Shown piece by piece: positions 27,677 to 38,400 of a stretch of DNA of 64,000 bases. This stretch comes from Trichomonas vaginalis G3. Taxonomy: Eukaryota > Parabasalia > Trichomonadida > Trichomonadidae. The stretch spans positions 12,834,001 through 12,898,000 of the forward strand of contig NC_067205.1 of assembly GCF_026262505.1 (NCBI RefSeq), written 5' to 3'. The notes below the pieces were generated by a model. It made no database searches. It saw only the letters and a program-made list of their open reading frames with translations, and had not been told where the DNA came from. The translations under genes and the position numbers were made by a program. The first letter of the stretch is position 1; the number at the start of each line of letters is the position of its first letter.

Positions 27677-30355
27677 TTATTGATTAAGCTTGCTAACATA
27701 TAACGAAATCAATCTTTGCTTTGAAATATCCAAATCTCGTGTGACTTGCTCAGCTATTTCTCCATACGTATGGATTAGCAATGCAATACAAAAAACAACA
27801 CTTTTTCGAACAAATGTATTAATATGATTAACATTATCGCATAAAACTTTCGAGATCTGCCGAACGAAAGGCTTAATTTTATCTGGGTTCGCTTTAATCA
27901 CAGAGTAAAGCTCATCAACATATTGCGATGCCATTTTATTTGTTGAATTAATTCCATTAAGGAAAAATCCAACTAGTTTTTCAGAATCTGCTCTTGCCTC
28001 TAATAATCTGATCAGTTTTTGAGAGTTCGGAGTTGATTTGTCCATATCAATTTGACATATTGCGCACTCAAGAAGAATTTCAAAATTATCGCAGCCTTTT
28101 TGATCAAGACAGTCGCACATAACACCAAAAAGCTTATCAGCATCTTCAATAACATCATTGTGGTGATGAACTGCATTAACAAGTGATGCATAAAACTTTT
28201 TTGATGTTTTTACGTATTCAGCAGCGCTGATATTTCTTAAATACTGTCTAACATTAGAGCACAATAGTTCTATGTTACTTTCTGAGTCAATATCAGGACT
28301 TTCTTGAGATTTCGCATCCGAATAATTCAAAATCGAGTTCAAATATTCCGAAGTTAGAAGGTCATATTCATGGGAAAGGTCAGTGAGAACGTTTCTGTTT
28401 TGGCGGGCGATGGAAACAAGTATTGTTTGGGCTTCATCTGGGCATGATTTCATGTGCATTATTCCTAATTTCGCAAGTTTTTTAGCAACAACTAAATTTG
28501 ATAGATCAGTTTTAGGATTTTCGGTTAAGGAAGCTGCAAATTTAGTTAGTCTCGCTGAAGGAACTTGAGTAAGAACGATTGCAATGAGATCATTTGAATT
28601 ATAATTTTTTCTAATTGTAGAGAGAAGATTTTCGAGCAGCTCTTCATTATCTGATGCTACAATATCACTTAATAAGCCGCCAAATAGTATTTCAAACATT
28701 GATTGAAGAGAAGACTTAAATTCATTAGGGAAAATATCCATCAGAGTCGAAATCAGAGACATGGACTTATTAGATAGAGCTCTAGACTTGCAGTTAAGAG
28801 TAATTACAAGTCCTGGAACAATATATCTCATTTGAGAAAATAATTCTTTTGTTCTATTCTGATCAAGGTATTTGGATATTTGATCAACCAGTTCTTTTTC
28901 ATTGCCTTCTTCAAGCAGGATTGCGCTTTTTCGGAGAGGAGTAAATTCATTATTTGCAGGAGAAGATGCTCGCTTCTTTCCAAGCCTTGGAGGCGGAAGG
29001 TTCTTTTCCATAGGTTCTGATTTTCGCTTGGTTGTTTTCTGTTCGTTAATTTTGATTTCTTCATCTGATAATTTCGGATTTTTATCAATGCTCCTTTCGG
29101 TACTTTTATACCTTATATTGTCATCATTGTTCTGCTTTTGATGAGGACTGAAATTCATTTCATTTCCATAATTTGAGACTCTTACTGAGCTTGATCGATG
29201 TTTGTTAGACATTTTAGACTTCTTCTTTGATGGAATTTGAGATGGAGACTTTGATCTTGCTATATCAGCTGTTTTACTGAAAATCGGAATCATTGATGGC
29301 TTTTCAACTTGTTTTTTCGGCTTCTTTTTAAATGGAAGCTTACTTTGTCTCTGATTTGGATTAAGTTCATCGGGTTTTGTTAGGCCATTTTGCTCAGCAA
29401 GTCTCCTTTTTTCAGATTGTCGCTTAACTTCTTCTATATATGATTTTGGAGAATGAGGGGAGAATAGTAAATGTTCTGATACTTTAGTTTCTATTGGAAT
29501 TACAGGTGAACAATGGACTTCAGGAACATCATCTTGAGTTTCTTTAATTGGAGGCGTTCCTGGAGGAACTTCAGCAGACAAAACAGCAGATTTAGTCTTG
29601 GAGTCTAATGTTGCAAGAAATAGCTCTGAATATTTCGAGAATTTTGATGCAAATAATTTTGAAGCAATTCTAGCTGAATTCCGGACAAGTGGTTGTGAGT
29701 CAACCAATAATAGTCTTAATGTTCTCATTACTATTTCGTTATATTGATCAAGAATGTGTTTTCCCCAAAAATTTAACATTAGAATAAAAGAATCTGCTGA
29801 GATCTGTCTATTTTCACCAGCTTTGGATTTTGACAAATCAACAATGCTGAAAAATACATTTTTCTTTGGACAATATTTTACAATTTCGAAAATTGCTAAT
29901 TTGCAGCTTTCGGCTATAATCAATGTTCCATGCGTAGTTTGTTTTGACAAAGGCGCTATTACTTCACCAAAAACAGCGAATTTTTTGCGTAAATTATGAA
30001 CTAATTGCGCTATAAATAAACATGATTGTTTGACTAATGCACTTCGTAAATTACAACATCCAGCAACAAGTCCAGGTCCTAAATTTGAAAGCTTGTCTGA
30101 AAATTCATCAAATTCTAAGGCTCCGTCATTGACTAGACCCATTCCTCGTTTTATTGCCTTAACTTGTTCATCCCATTCAACGCCTTGAGCAATCTTTTCA
30201 GAAAGGTATTCTATTTCCTTGGAAGCTTGTGCTGCATTTCGAATATTTACCGGAGGAACATCAAAACCTGCTTTTTCGAATTCAGATCTCGTGTCCTTAG
30301 CTATATCTGCAGCAGATGTCATATTGTTTTGTGCAGATTTTTTGCTACGGATCAT
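27677..30355 (-). CDS. CLASP-family microtubule-associated protein
   Basis: The 892-residue product has an N-terminal helical array (about 50-275) with CLASP TOG hallmarks: EWDEQVKAIKRGMGLV, LRSALVKQSCLFIAQL and PLVRNSARIASKLF. A basic Ser/Pro/Lys-rich linker (about 280-490) contains two Ser-x-Ile-Pro motifs, SMIP and SQIP, about 20 residues apart. Ser-x-Ile-Pro is the EB1 cap-homology ligand that brings proteins to growing plus ends. A second helical region (about 490-892) fits a C-terminal TOG/CLASP interaction domain. CLASPs suppress catastrophe and act at kinetochores and at the cell cortex. The start at ATG 30355 fits; TTCATTTTTTT is about 30 bases upstream, in a 158-bp divergent spacer shared with the next gene. 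Confidence 0.8.
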   Translation of the reverse strand: MIRSKKSAQNNMTSAADIAKDTRSEFEKAGFDVPPVNIRNAAQASKEIEYLSEKIAQGVEWDEQVKAIKRGMGLVNDGALEFDEFSDKLSNLGPGLVAGCCNLRSALVKQSCLFIAQLVHNLRKKFAVFGEVIAPLSKQTTHGTLIIAESCKLAIFEIVKYCPKKNVFFSIVDLSKSKAGENRQISADSFILMLNFWGKHILDQYNEIVMRTLRLLLVDSQPLVRNSARIASKLFASKFSKYSELFLATLDSKTKSAVLSAEVPPGTPPIKETQDDVPEVHCSPVIPIETKVSEHLLFSPHSPKSYIEEVKRQSEKRRLAEQNGLTKPDELNPNQRQSKLPFKKKPKKQVEKPSMIPIFSKTADIARSKSPSQIPSKKKSKMSNKHRSSSVRVSNYGNEMNFSPHQKQNNDDNIRYKSTERSIDKNPKLSDEEIKINEQKTTKRKSEPMEKNLPPPRLGKKRASSPANNEFTPLRKSAILLEEGNEKELVDQISKYLDQNRTKELFSQMRYIVPGLVITLNCKSRALSNKSMSLISTLMDIFPNEFKSSLQSMFEILFGGLLSDIVASDNEELLENLLSTIRKNYNSNDLIAIVLTQVPSARLTKFAASLTENPKTDLSNLVVAKKLAKLGIMHMKSCPDEAQTILVSIARQNRNVLTDLSHEYDLLTSEYLNSILNYSDAKSQESPDIDSESNIELLCSNVRQYLRNISAAEYVKTSKKFYASLVNAVHHHNDVIEDADKLFGVMCDCLDQKGCDNFEILLECAICQIDMDKSTPNSQKLIRLLEARADSEKLVGFFLNGINSTNKMASQYVDELYSVIKANPDKIKPFVRQISKVLCDNVNHINTFVRKSVVFCIALLIHTYGEIAEQVTRDLDISKQRLISLYVSKLNQ

Positions 30356-30513
30356 ACGAAATTTCAGAAATTTTTATAAAAAAATGAACGTTTAAAAATT
30401 TCAATTCAATGAACATTCGTATCGGATTAGATCACGATAATATAGTAGGACAACTAGAGTTGCATAGACCTCATTCAAATTTGATTTTAGCGTAAAAATG
30501 TCAAAAAATTTTC
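30356..30513. promoter_or_regulatory. Short divergent promoter region
   Basis: 158 bp separate the CLASP gene (minus) from the small gene at 30514 (plus). The spacer must hold both promoters; TTCATTTTTTT (minus reading) and AAAAATGTCAAAAAA (plus reading) are the nearest candidate boxes. Confidence 0.45.
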
Positions 30514-30957
30514 ATGACTGATTCATCAGAAGCTGACCATAAACTGGATAATATTGATTGCACAGATTTCTTACATATTTCTCCATTTTATTGCTATTGC
30601 TTGGTTCTAAAAGGATTACCACCTTCAAAGATATCTCATGATGAAAGAAAAAAGATGAAAGATAGTTGGAAGGATCTCAAAACATCATTCAAGTTATACT
30701 ATGTCGATATGGCAAACTCAAAATGTGGTGGTAAATGGAATTCAGATAAGTTTTATGAAAAAGATGGGGTGATAATAGCACAGAAAACACAATTGCCTGT
30801 TCAAAGATTTACCCCTATTACAGATATTATTGATCTCCAAAATAATCAACAAAATAATGATTTTAATTCAGTTTTAAATAAAATAGAAAATACAATCAAT
30901 CTTACTACTAAGATGCATTTATATGATACAAACAATTGGGCTGGATTTTCAAATTGA
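30514..30957 (+). CDS. Small protein with HMG-box-like helix region
   Basis: The 147-residue product has one recognisable stretch, SPFYCYCLVLKGLPPSKISHDERKKMKDSWKDLKTSFKLYYVDMANSK, broadly spaced like an HMG box (Pro-hydrophobic start, Trp in helix 2, K-x-x-Y in helix 3). The C-terminal part is Asn/Gln-rich. If it is an HMG box it is a divergent one, and DNA binding is only a suggestion. It is divergently transcribed from CLASP. Confidence 0.45.
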   Translation: MTDSSEADHKLDNIDCTDFLHISPFYCYCLVLKGLPPSKISHDERKKMKDSWKDLKTSFKLYYVDMANSKCGGKWNSDKFYEKDGVIIAQKTQLPVQRFTPITDIIDLQNNQQNNDFNSVLNKIENTINLTTKMHLYDTNNWAGFSN

Positions 30958-31665
30958 AAATTTTGATATTTTGTTTCTATCTTAATGCTTACATGCACAC
31001 TTAAAGATAAGTAGACTGAACAAAATCCTAGCTTTAACCTAATTTAATTTTTAATTTTTGTTGTTTTTTTGTATGAAAAATCAAAAAAAATTAGACATTA
31101 TACAAAGTTATATGATAGCTATCATTTGTAATTGTTAATAAATACCAGAGGAATACCCATACTCTAAATAGTTTTTACTTAAACCATTATTTATGCTACA
31201 TCTCATTAATTTTATCTTTCTATTCAAATGATAAGCTTTCTATACTCTGCCAAGGTATAGTACATTCAGCAAATCAATCAATTTTTTTTTAAGTTCTGCT
31301 ATTTATCCATTATGAATATTAAATATATTTTGAAAGTTCTTATTCTAGGAATATTTCCTACTGTAGAGTTTCATTTGGTTTGTCCTGTTAATTCTTGAAA
31401 CCGCTATATTAAGGATTGATATTCAACTGATCTAGGTTGATGAAACTCTATAATATAGGTTTCCTTTATTTTAACTCTCAAAAACATTTCTGTGAGAAGT
31501 GATTAGTATCAAAAATCTGAAAAAAATAAAATAGAAAAATAAAAAACTATCATGGTGTTTATTTTAATAAAATTAAGATTGTAAACCGAAAGAAGATCCG
31601 AATTTTGATTATATCCGATCGATAGAATTTATATTTAATTTTTAATTTTGAATTTGTGCAGATTG
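30958..31665. other. Intergenic, no gene seen
   Basis: A+T-rich spacer between convergent genes; no recognisable feature. Confidence 0.5.
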
Positions 31666-32136
31666 TTACTGATATGGATTATCATTTTGTGTCTCTGGAG
31701 AATACGCTTGCGGCTGATATTGTGGAGGTTGATATGGCTGAGATGCATTAACCTGTGAATTTGGTTGAGGTGGATATCCTTGTTGTGGATAGTTTTGTGG
31801 TGGATACTCTTGTTGTGGGTAATTCTGCGGTGGATAATTTTGAGGGGGATATGGTTGTGGTGGGTAACTTTGTGGGGGATATTGTTGTGACTGAGCTGGT
31901 TGCTGAGGATATGGTTGTTGATAATATTGCTGTGGAGGATATTGTTGCTGTTGAACGCTACCTTGAGGTTGTCGATGCTTTTTGCTGCTTGAACTCGAAG
32001 ATTTTCTTTTATCTGTGCGTAAATGATCTGGAGTACAGCATCCTTGTATTGTTCCTCTACGACACAAAATAAAAATCAGAAGTATAATGGCAAAAACCAA
32101 TACGAATATATAACCAAAGTAACCAAAACTAGCCAT
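31666..32136 (-). CDS. Small single-pass membrane protein with Pro/Gln/Tyr-rich tail
   Basis: I start at the ATG giving MASFGYFGY (32136); upstream in-frame codons are only TTG. The 156-residue product has a transmembrane helix at about residues 7-25, then CRRGTIQGCC (Cys next to the membrane, possible acylation), a Ser/Lys stretch, and about 95 residues of YPPQ-type repeats. Such tails bind WW or SH3 domains in other small membrane adaptors (analogy only). On the minus strand GGTGACACAAAATT lies about 26 bases before the ATG, a variant of the local start-proximal box. Confidence 0.65.
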   Translation of the reverse strand: MASFGYFGYIFVLVFAIILLIFILCRRGTIQGCCTPDHLRTDKRKSSSSSSKKHRQPQGSVQQQQYPPQQYYQQPYPQQPAQSQQYPPQSYPPQPYPPQNYPPQNYPQQEYPPQNYPQQGYPPQPNSQVNASQPYQPPQYQPQAYSPETQNDNPYQ

Positions 32137-32663
32137 GATTAAATATTTCAAATCTTTCAATTTTGTGTCACCAAAGAAAAAATAATAGTTGAAATTTTAC
32201 TTTATTTATTTATATATAGAAAATTAAATTATTTTTATTGATGGGAAATTTCTGATTGTACGGTTTTTAAAATAATGAATATCCCTATGCAATATGCATA
32301 TTTAATTATAATATGAAGAACAAGATTGAATGAAATCGGAGCATTTTAATAGCAAATTAAATATATTGTTGGGGCATTTTCTTAGGAGAGGGTAAATTTG
32401 AATACCATTCAAAAGTAAAAATTCACAATTTGTTCGATTTGGACATATAATCTATTATTATATATAATGTAATTAAGAAAAAAAATAAAATGACCTGCAT
32501 ATATTAATTATTTAGATTGCAAGATTCAAAAAAGCTATTAAAATTAGAGACTAAATAAATAGCGAATTGATTCATATGGATTTATGTAATTGTGAACATT
32601 AAAAGAGTTTATTTATTGATCTAATAAAAAAAGATAAATATTAATGAGAAAATTGAAAGAATA
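32137..32663. other. Intergenic A+T-rich spacer
   Basis: No gene or repeat recognised apart from the upstream box of the small membrane protein. Confidence 0.4.
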
Positions 32664-32884
32664 GAGTGTCCCATTCACTCGTGTTGGTCGCCAATGTATC
32701 ATTCTGGGAGAATTGCCTCTGCATGTTTCCCACAATGGCACAACAATGTTTTGGAGAAAGACCTGGAAGGGGGTCCTTTCTCAAGGTCAGGGCCCCTTCT
32801 AGTCTTTTCTGGTCCTGAAGGAGCGCTTCTGACTGGTCTGTGCGCTGCTTCCAGGAAGATCAGGAGATTGCGCCAATAAGCTCC
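32664..32884. other. Isolated G+C-rich block of unknown nature
   Basis: About 220 bp that are near half G+C, while the flanks are below a quarter. CGCCAAT occurs at both ends in direct orientation (about 32689 and 32871). A bulged hairpin can form between CTGAAGGAGCGC (about 32816) and GCGCTGCTTCCAG (about 32843). Both strands are partly open, but neither translation resembles a known protein. It could be a structured noncoding RNA, a transferred fragment or part of a mobile repeat; I cannot tell which. Confidence 0.5.
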
Positions 32885-33311
32885 TATCAACAAATTTTGA
32901 CTAAAAATATAAAGTATCCTTTTGTGATTTAACGAATAGCTCAATTTTAAAATAGATTTGATTCTAATAATAAATTGAATGAGTTTCGCTTACGTTTAGA
33001 ATTTAATGATTTATATGATTTTTTCGTTCACAGAAGAGTCATTGATATCCAATATCAAAAAAACAGCAAAGACACACCATAATAAATGATATTGTGTTGC
33101 ATGCTAAGATCAGTCATAATGTAAACCTCTCAATTTGATTGTCGTGGGAAGTATCTCAATTCCTTCAAAAAAATTGAAAAACTATTTAATTTTAAAAATA
33201 TAATACTTTTAATTAGTTAATTAATTGGAGATATTTTTAAAAAATCACTTTTGATAATACTTTTGAGAACTTTAATTAAAAAAATATATTCAAAAATATC
33301 CAGGATATCAA

Positions 33312-33374
33312 GAGGGAATTGTTCCTTATGAGGTATATAGTTATGATGTATACCTCATAAGGAACAATTCCCTC
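33312..33374. repeat. Hairpin 1: perfect 26-bp stem, 11-nt loop
   Basis: Arms 33312-33337 and 33349-33374 are exact reverse complements. An identical copy stands at 33562-33624. Confidence 0.95.
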
Positions 33375-33377
33375 CTT

Positions 33378-33433
33378 AAAACGAGAAAACTTGTTCGAAA
33401 TTGTTTATCATTTCGAACAAGTTTTCTCGTTTT
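33378..33433. repeat. Hairpin 2: perfect 24-bp stem, 8-nt loop
   Basis: Arms 33378-33401 and 33410-33433 are exact reverse complements; its sequence is unrelated to hairpins 1, 3 and 4. Confidence 0.95.
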
Positions 33434-33438
33434 TAATA

Positions 33439-33497
33439 AGAAACTAAAGGCTATGAGGCACTGATTATATATTAGTGCCTCACAGCCTTTAGTTTCT
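33439..33497. repeat. Hairpin 3: 24-bp stem with one mismatch, 11-nt loop
   Basis: Arms 33439-33462 and 33474-33497 pair with a single A-C mismatch in the middle. The one mismatch is reminiscent of microRNA-type precursors but may be simple drift. Confidence 0.95.
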
Positions 33498-33501
33498 AAT
33501 A

Positions 33502-33559
33502 GATAGCTGGGAAACTTTCTCCAAATGATAAGTTATTCAGAGAAAGTTTCCCAGCTATC
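33502..33559. repeat. Hairpin 4: perfect 20-bp stem, 18-nt loop
   Basis: Arms 33502-33521 and 33540-33559 are exact reverse complements, with the longest loop of the five. Confidence 0.95.
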
Positions 33560-33561
33560 AA

Positions 33562-33624
33562 GAGGGAATTGTTCCTTATGAGGTATATAGTTATGATGTA
33601 TACCTCATAAGGAACAATTCCCTC
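33562..33624. repeat. Hairpin 5: identical copy of hairpin 1
   Basis: Exact repeat of 33312-33374, including the asymmetric loop and the flanking bases on both sides, so it was copied as a unit in direct orientation. Confidence 0.95.
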
Positions 33625-33631
33625 CTTAAAA

Positions 33632-35054
33632 TCGTAGACATTTTTATACTTATTAATCAACCATTCAAAATCATATTCCTCTGAAAAGTTATTTTATTAA
33701 AAATTTAGAATTTTAATAAATATAGAGTTTGAATTTCATACAATACCTATATATTTTCAATAATGGAATTTGAAAACCATTCTCAAAAGTTCTCAGAAAA
33801 CCTTTTTTTCATTAATTTTAAGAAATCTGAGTATTAAATTAAGTGATAAATTCGTTTGACACTACTTTAATTTTTAAATTCAAAAAATTATATGTGCTTC
33901 TTAAAATGACTCAAAAAAATTTTATTATAAAATAATATATAATATTAAAAATCCCACAACATTTTTTACTTTACATAATCGTACTTCCTCGACGATTAAT
34001 TTCCACTCAATTTCTATCGTTGACCGAACTTAGCATGCAACAATTGAAGCTAAATATTACATATTTCAACATATCTAAAAAATTATTATAAGATTAGATC
34101 TTATGCAATGCCGAGCAGTTTCCTAAAGCATAATTACTTATTTATACAGAATCAATTATATAATATTCACATTGCAAATTATATACATTCTCACGAAGCA
34201 ACATGAAATAGACTGTCCGAATTTGAATTCAAATAGAGATCTACTTCAAAAGGATTTCTTACAATATGTAATCTCGATGTTGATCACTGGAATACAAGGG
34301 ATGCACGTAATTTACAATTTGTTGCAAAAATAGTAGTGCAACAAAAATTTTATTTTTAGCTTGTCACTTGATATATAACAATTGCAAAAACTCAATCAAA
34401 AATAGGATTTGAACAACTTTTTAAAATTGTGAGAAAAATTCTATCGGCACATTCTATTCAATTTTAAAGTATTTCTTTCATATTCCAATCGATTATTCAA
34501 TATTTGCCAATCACAAATTTTAGTTCAAAATTCAAAAAATCCCTAATTTTAATTTCAGATGAAATCTCGCAAAAATAACATTGTTTTAACCATATAAATA
34601 TATATTTTATATATTGTATAGTGATTTTTTAATATTTTTATGAGTAAAATCGAGAGTGAAGAAATGTGGACTACAAAAAACGATAGAAATGAATAGTTTA
34701 CATGGGAATTCAATACTTACAAGTATTCAATGTCACTTTTGTGCTCGAGATTTTGACTCTAGTATAGATCACTTTTTAAAGCATAATTAGCTAAAATCTT
34801 TAATTGAAATTTTCAATGCTAATACAAATTTGATTATTAATACTAAATATCATATTCTTTGTAATTCCATAAGAATATTTTTCTAAATCTATTGAAAATT
34901 GAAATGAAAATTTTTATACGATCGCATTATGTACTGATAACTTTTTTGATAAAAAAAGATTTTGATTGTAAAATTGCAATGTAAAGTTCTCAATTGATGC
35001 AAGAAAAACGTTTGGATTTTTGTGATAAATATTTGACTTGTTTGATCAACTAAA
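33632..35054. other. Intergenic, 1.4 kb, no gene seen
   Basis: A+T-rich. Holds an isolated TGTCACTTTT at 34731-34740 with no gene start near it, and a loose inverted pair (GAGTAAAATCGAG at about 34641, CTCGAGATTTTGACTC at about 34743). Nothing coding is recognised. Confidence 0.45.
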
Positions 35055-35408
35055 ATGAGTTTCGAAGGTCACTATCACTCCAGCTTACTCGCATGCTTCT
35101 CAGATCCTTGTTTATGTGTTTGCGGATTCTTTTGCACCCCATTTCTTCAATTTGCAAACGCTTATTCGTTAAGTACATATACTCCAAATTGCGTTACTGC
35201 ATGCTGCTTGTTCATCCACCCATATGCTGTTCGTCTTGAAATCCGTAACAAGGAACATATGCCACTAAGTTTATTCACAGATTGCTTAGTAACCAACTTT
35301 TGTGCTCCCTGCGCTGTCATTCAAGATGCAAAAGAAATAAATCACATGCGCTACAATATGATGAGATATAATCGTCCATCAAGTAGACAAGTTTCACCTA
35401 GAATGTAA
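35055..35408 (+). CDS. PLAC8-family Cys-rich protein
   Basis: The 117-residue product has the PLAC8 pattern: an N-terminal tract leading into LLACFSDPCLCVCGFFCTPFLQFANA, a hydrophobic Cys-rich middle (CVTACCLFIHPYAVRLEIR), and the C-terminal LFTDCLVTNFCAPCAVIQDAKEI, which fits the family's D-C-x-x-x-x-x-C-x-x-C-x-x-x-Q-x-x-x-E motif. Known members are membrane-associated and affect cell size, cadmium resistance (plant PCR proteins) or calcium entry. Which of these applies here is unknown. The start ATG is preceded by ATCAACTAAA. Confidence 0.85.
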   Translation: MSFEGHYHSSLLACFSDPCLCVCGFFCTPFLQFANAYSLSTYTPNCVTACCLFIHPYAVRLEIRNKEHMPLSLFTDCLVTNFCAPCAVIQDAKEINHMRYNMMRYNRPSSRQVSPRM

Positions 35409-35458
35409 TTTTATTTATTAAAAAAAAGAGGGCATTATTAATATTTTTAACCATTTAT

Positions 35459-38400
35459 TCAAATATCAACATTATACTTTGTTGAAATAATTTTCTTTAA
35501 TTCCTTGAAATAAGCTGTCTTGTTAAACTTACTCTGTTCATCCATCAGCATACATTTAACTTCAGTAAAATAGTCACTATGTCCCGATGAGTTTGCTTTC
35601 CAAAGAACATTTTCGGTCAATTCCTCTTCATCTCTGTCATAACAAATTGCTTTTGCTGTTGCAAATTTTTCCTTTCCGGTTCTTTCTTCTTTAGTTTCTG
35701 TACTTGAGACAAGCATCAGCAATAAAATTATCGCTTTGAGCTTGTCATCAGGTGAAAGTGTTTGTTCATTGTCATCAGGTGTAAGATTTTCTTCAGATGT
35801 TTTGTCATCTTTTTCAAAGATTCTCTTTCTTAACATTTCTTTACTAAAAGCTTCGTCTTGATCATCAAAACCAAGCGAAGATGACAGATTTAAGTTCGTT
35901 GAAATAGAATCACTTATACTAGTAATGAAATCTGAATCAAGGAACTTGAAAGAGAAAGTTGATGTCTGTTCAAGAATTTTCTTAACAATCTCTGTTGAAA
36001 CTTGAACTGGGTTGAATTCAACACTCAACGTGTAAGATTTTGTACCATCTTGGAACTTGTGGAAATTATCGAATTCATTTTTAACAATAGCGAACAACAA
36101 ACCATTGAGTTTCGCTTGAGAAAGATCAATATAATCTTTGCTTTCTTGTTTTTGGATCTCTAAATTGTAGTTATAAATCAATCTAATCAAATTATATGTC
36201 TTTGTCAATTCTTCGAGATAAGAATTGATTTGATCTTTGAAAGATCTGTCTTTGAGTGAAGGGTTTTCATTGATATATTCTCTGAAATCAACTAATTCTC
36301 CAGAATCTTCCGTTTTTCCAGATTTTTCCAAATCAGTAATGAATTCAACAAACAAATTATCCCTTCCGAGTTTTGATTTAATTCCAAGCAATTTATCATA
36401 AGAATATGATAAGCACAAAATGTAAAGAGCTTCGAGATGGCATCTGAACATTGCTTTCCATTTTTCCAAGAAGTCATAAACTGGCTTAATGTGTTTCGTT
36501 CTTTCTGCTTTTGATTCTTTTTCTTTAGAAGGTTTGACAAATTGTTCTAAAATTTCCAAAAACTTCATTTTCTGTTCAGAACTCTCGTTCATAAACAAAT
36601 AATAAGTAACAAATGATTTGATAGTCATCAAACAATACTTTGTCGATTGGTAATTATTATCACTAGCTGTTACAATGTGGAATATCAATGCTTCTTGTGA
36701 ATTTTCGTTAATGAAAAGTGCCAAATTTTTGTTGGCACTTTCTTCTTTTTCTTCTTGCCCTTCAAAGTGAATTTCATTTTCAAGGAAGAAACTGTTGACG
36801 AATTTAGAATTTTCCAAAGATTGCTCATTCTTGAAATCATTGAGCATGTCTTTGAAGAAATTACCTTTGTAGTACTTGATAAATTCGAACAATTGTGGAT
36901 CAGTGTATGCTCGATCTCCTGCTTGAATTTCATGATCAAAAAGGTCAAAAATCAAATTTCTTGGATTTTTACCTTGGATTTTTTCTTTCAAAGTATAGTA
37001 TTCGGAGCTAATTTCGGCCTTGTTTGTATCATCAATTTTCGATACTGCCAAGTCTTTAGTCTCATCTTGTTCAAAGCAATCTTTCAAATCAGGATTTTCG
37101 CCATAAATCTTCCTATCAATCGTGTTTGCTTTGATTTCATTACCTGTTAGACCTTCTGAATCTTTTGGTTTAGGAGTAAATTTGTCTTCTTCAAGCATCT
37201 TTGGAGAAAGGAATTCTTTCATTTGCTTAATTTCATCTTCAAATCGATTATTATCATTATGATTAAATATGTAACAGAAAACATATGATAAACTTGAAAA
37301 ATTATTTGCAGAATTGAAAGATTGTACAATATTTCCTTTGATTCCTTGTTCATCCAAGCTCAAAATGAATCGTTTCGTTGGATAATCCAATTCTGAAAAT
37401 TTCATTTTGTTGTCTACAATCTTAATAAAATCTATTTCATTCTTGAATTTATCAGCATTTCCTGTATTATCAGTGTTTTTAGCTATTTCTTCATAGCGCT
37501 TCAGCATGAAATAGAATTTATCATAGAATTCCTCCAAAGTATTGCAGAAACAGTTAATGAAAACTCTGTTCAAGTTTTGAATGTTACTTTGATTTTTGTT
37601 ACTTTGATCTTTGTTACTTTGATCTTTGTTACTTTGATCGTTGAATTTCTTTAAACATTTACCAGCGTTTTCCTGGATATACTTTTGAACAAATTCACGA
37701 AGAATCTCCTTTTGTTCTTTTTGTATTTTTTTGTGTTTATTTTCCAAGTGACTCAAAACTATTTCATTAAGTGGATCGTAATATTTAGATTTGATTTGCT
37801 TATGAATTGCAACAATTTGATTTGCTCCAAAATTCTTTGATGGGGTATCAATCCAGTAAACAGGCCATTTACTTGTCGAAATAACGTAATCTGGGATTTT
37901 TGTTCCTTTAACTTGAAGAACGATGGCAACATGATTTGTACATTTTGTTTTATTGAAGAAATCTTCAATCAACGATGTGTAATGATACAATTCGTTATGG
38001 TCTTGATGAGAGATGGAAATGATTGTGTTCTTATTTTGTATGTAATTGAACAACATAGTTTCATTCGCAACCATTTCATGAAGAACAAAATCAATGTTTG
38101 ATTCAGTTTCGAATTTGAAATCATTCACGTAATCGTTTGTGACACAAATACACATTTTCTTGTTTTGAATGTAATCGCTCAAATTCAAATGCATGTCTTC
38201 AACTGCAGGATCTTTAATCTCTTTGATTTCCTCTACACATTTTTTAAGATCTTTGTCATTTTTAATTTTCTCTTCATATTCTTTAACATAAGCTTCTGTG
38301 AAATGTTCCATTCCATATCTAATGATCCTTGCTCTAAGTATTTCATCATCGTCAATACATTTGTGATATTTTTCTTCATCATGATGAATTGCTTTGAATT

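Larger units (their letters stand above)
33306..33631. repeat. Cluster of five packed hairpins flanked by a repeated outer hairpin
   Basis: Five separate palindromes with stems of 20-26 bp stand end to end with gaps of only 2-5 bases: 33312-33374, 33378-33433, 33439-33497, 33502-33559 and 33562-33624. The first and last are identical, within a direct repeat of about 75 bp (33306-33381 and 33556-33631); the three between are unrelated in sequence. The cluster is noncoding and lies in a 2.9-kb gene desert. Confidence 0.95.

Noticed and set aside
32694-32944. Small proteins on both strands of the G+C-rich block
   Set aside because: Openness on both strands reflects few A+T stop codons. No start context and no similarity were seen.
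33306-33631. CRISPR-like array
   Set aside because: The spacing is hairpin to hairpin with different stems, not a constant repeat with unique spacers, and the genome is eukaryotic.
34731-34740. Orphan TGTCACTTTT as promoter of an unseen gene
   Set aside because: No plausible frame follows on either strand within 100 bases; noted only as an isolated copy.
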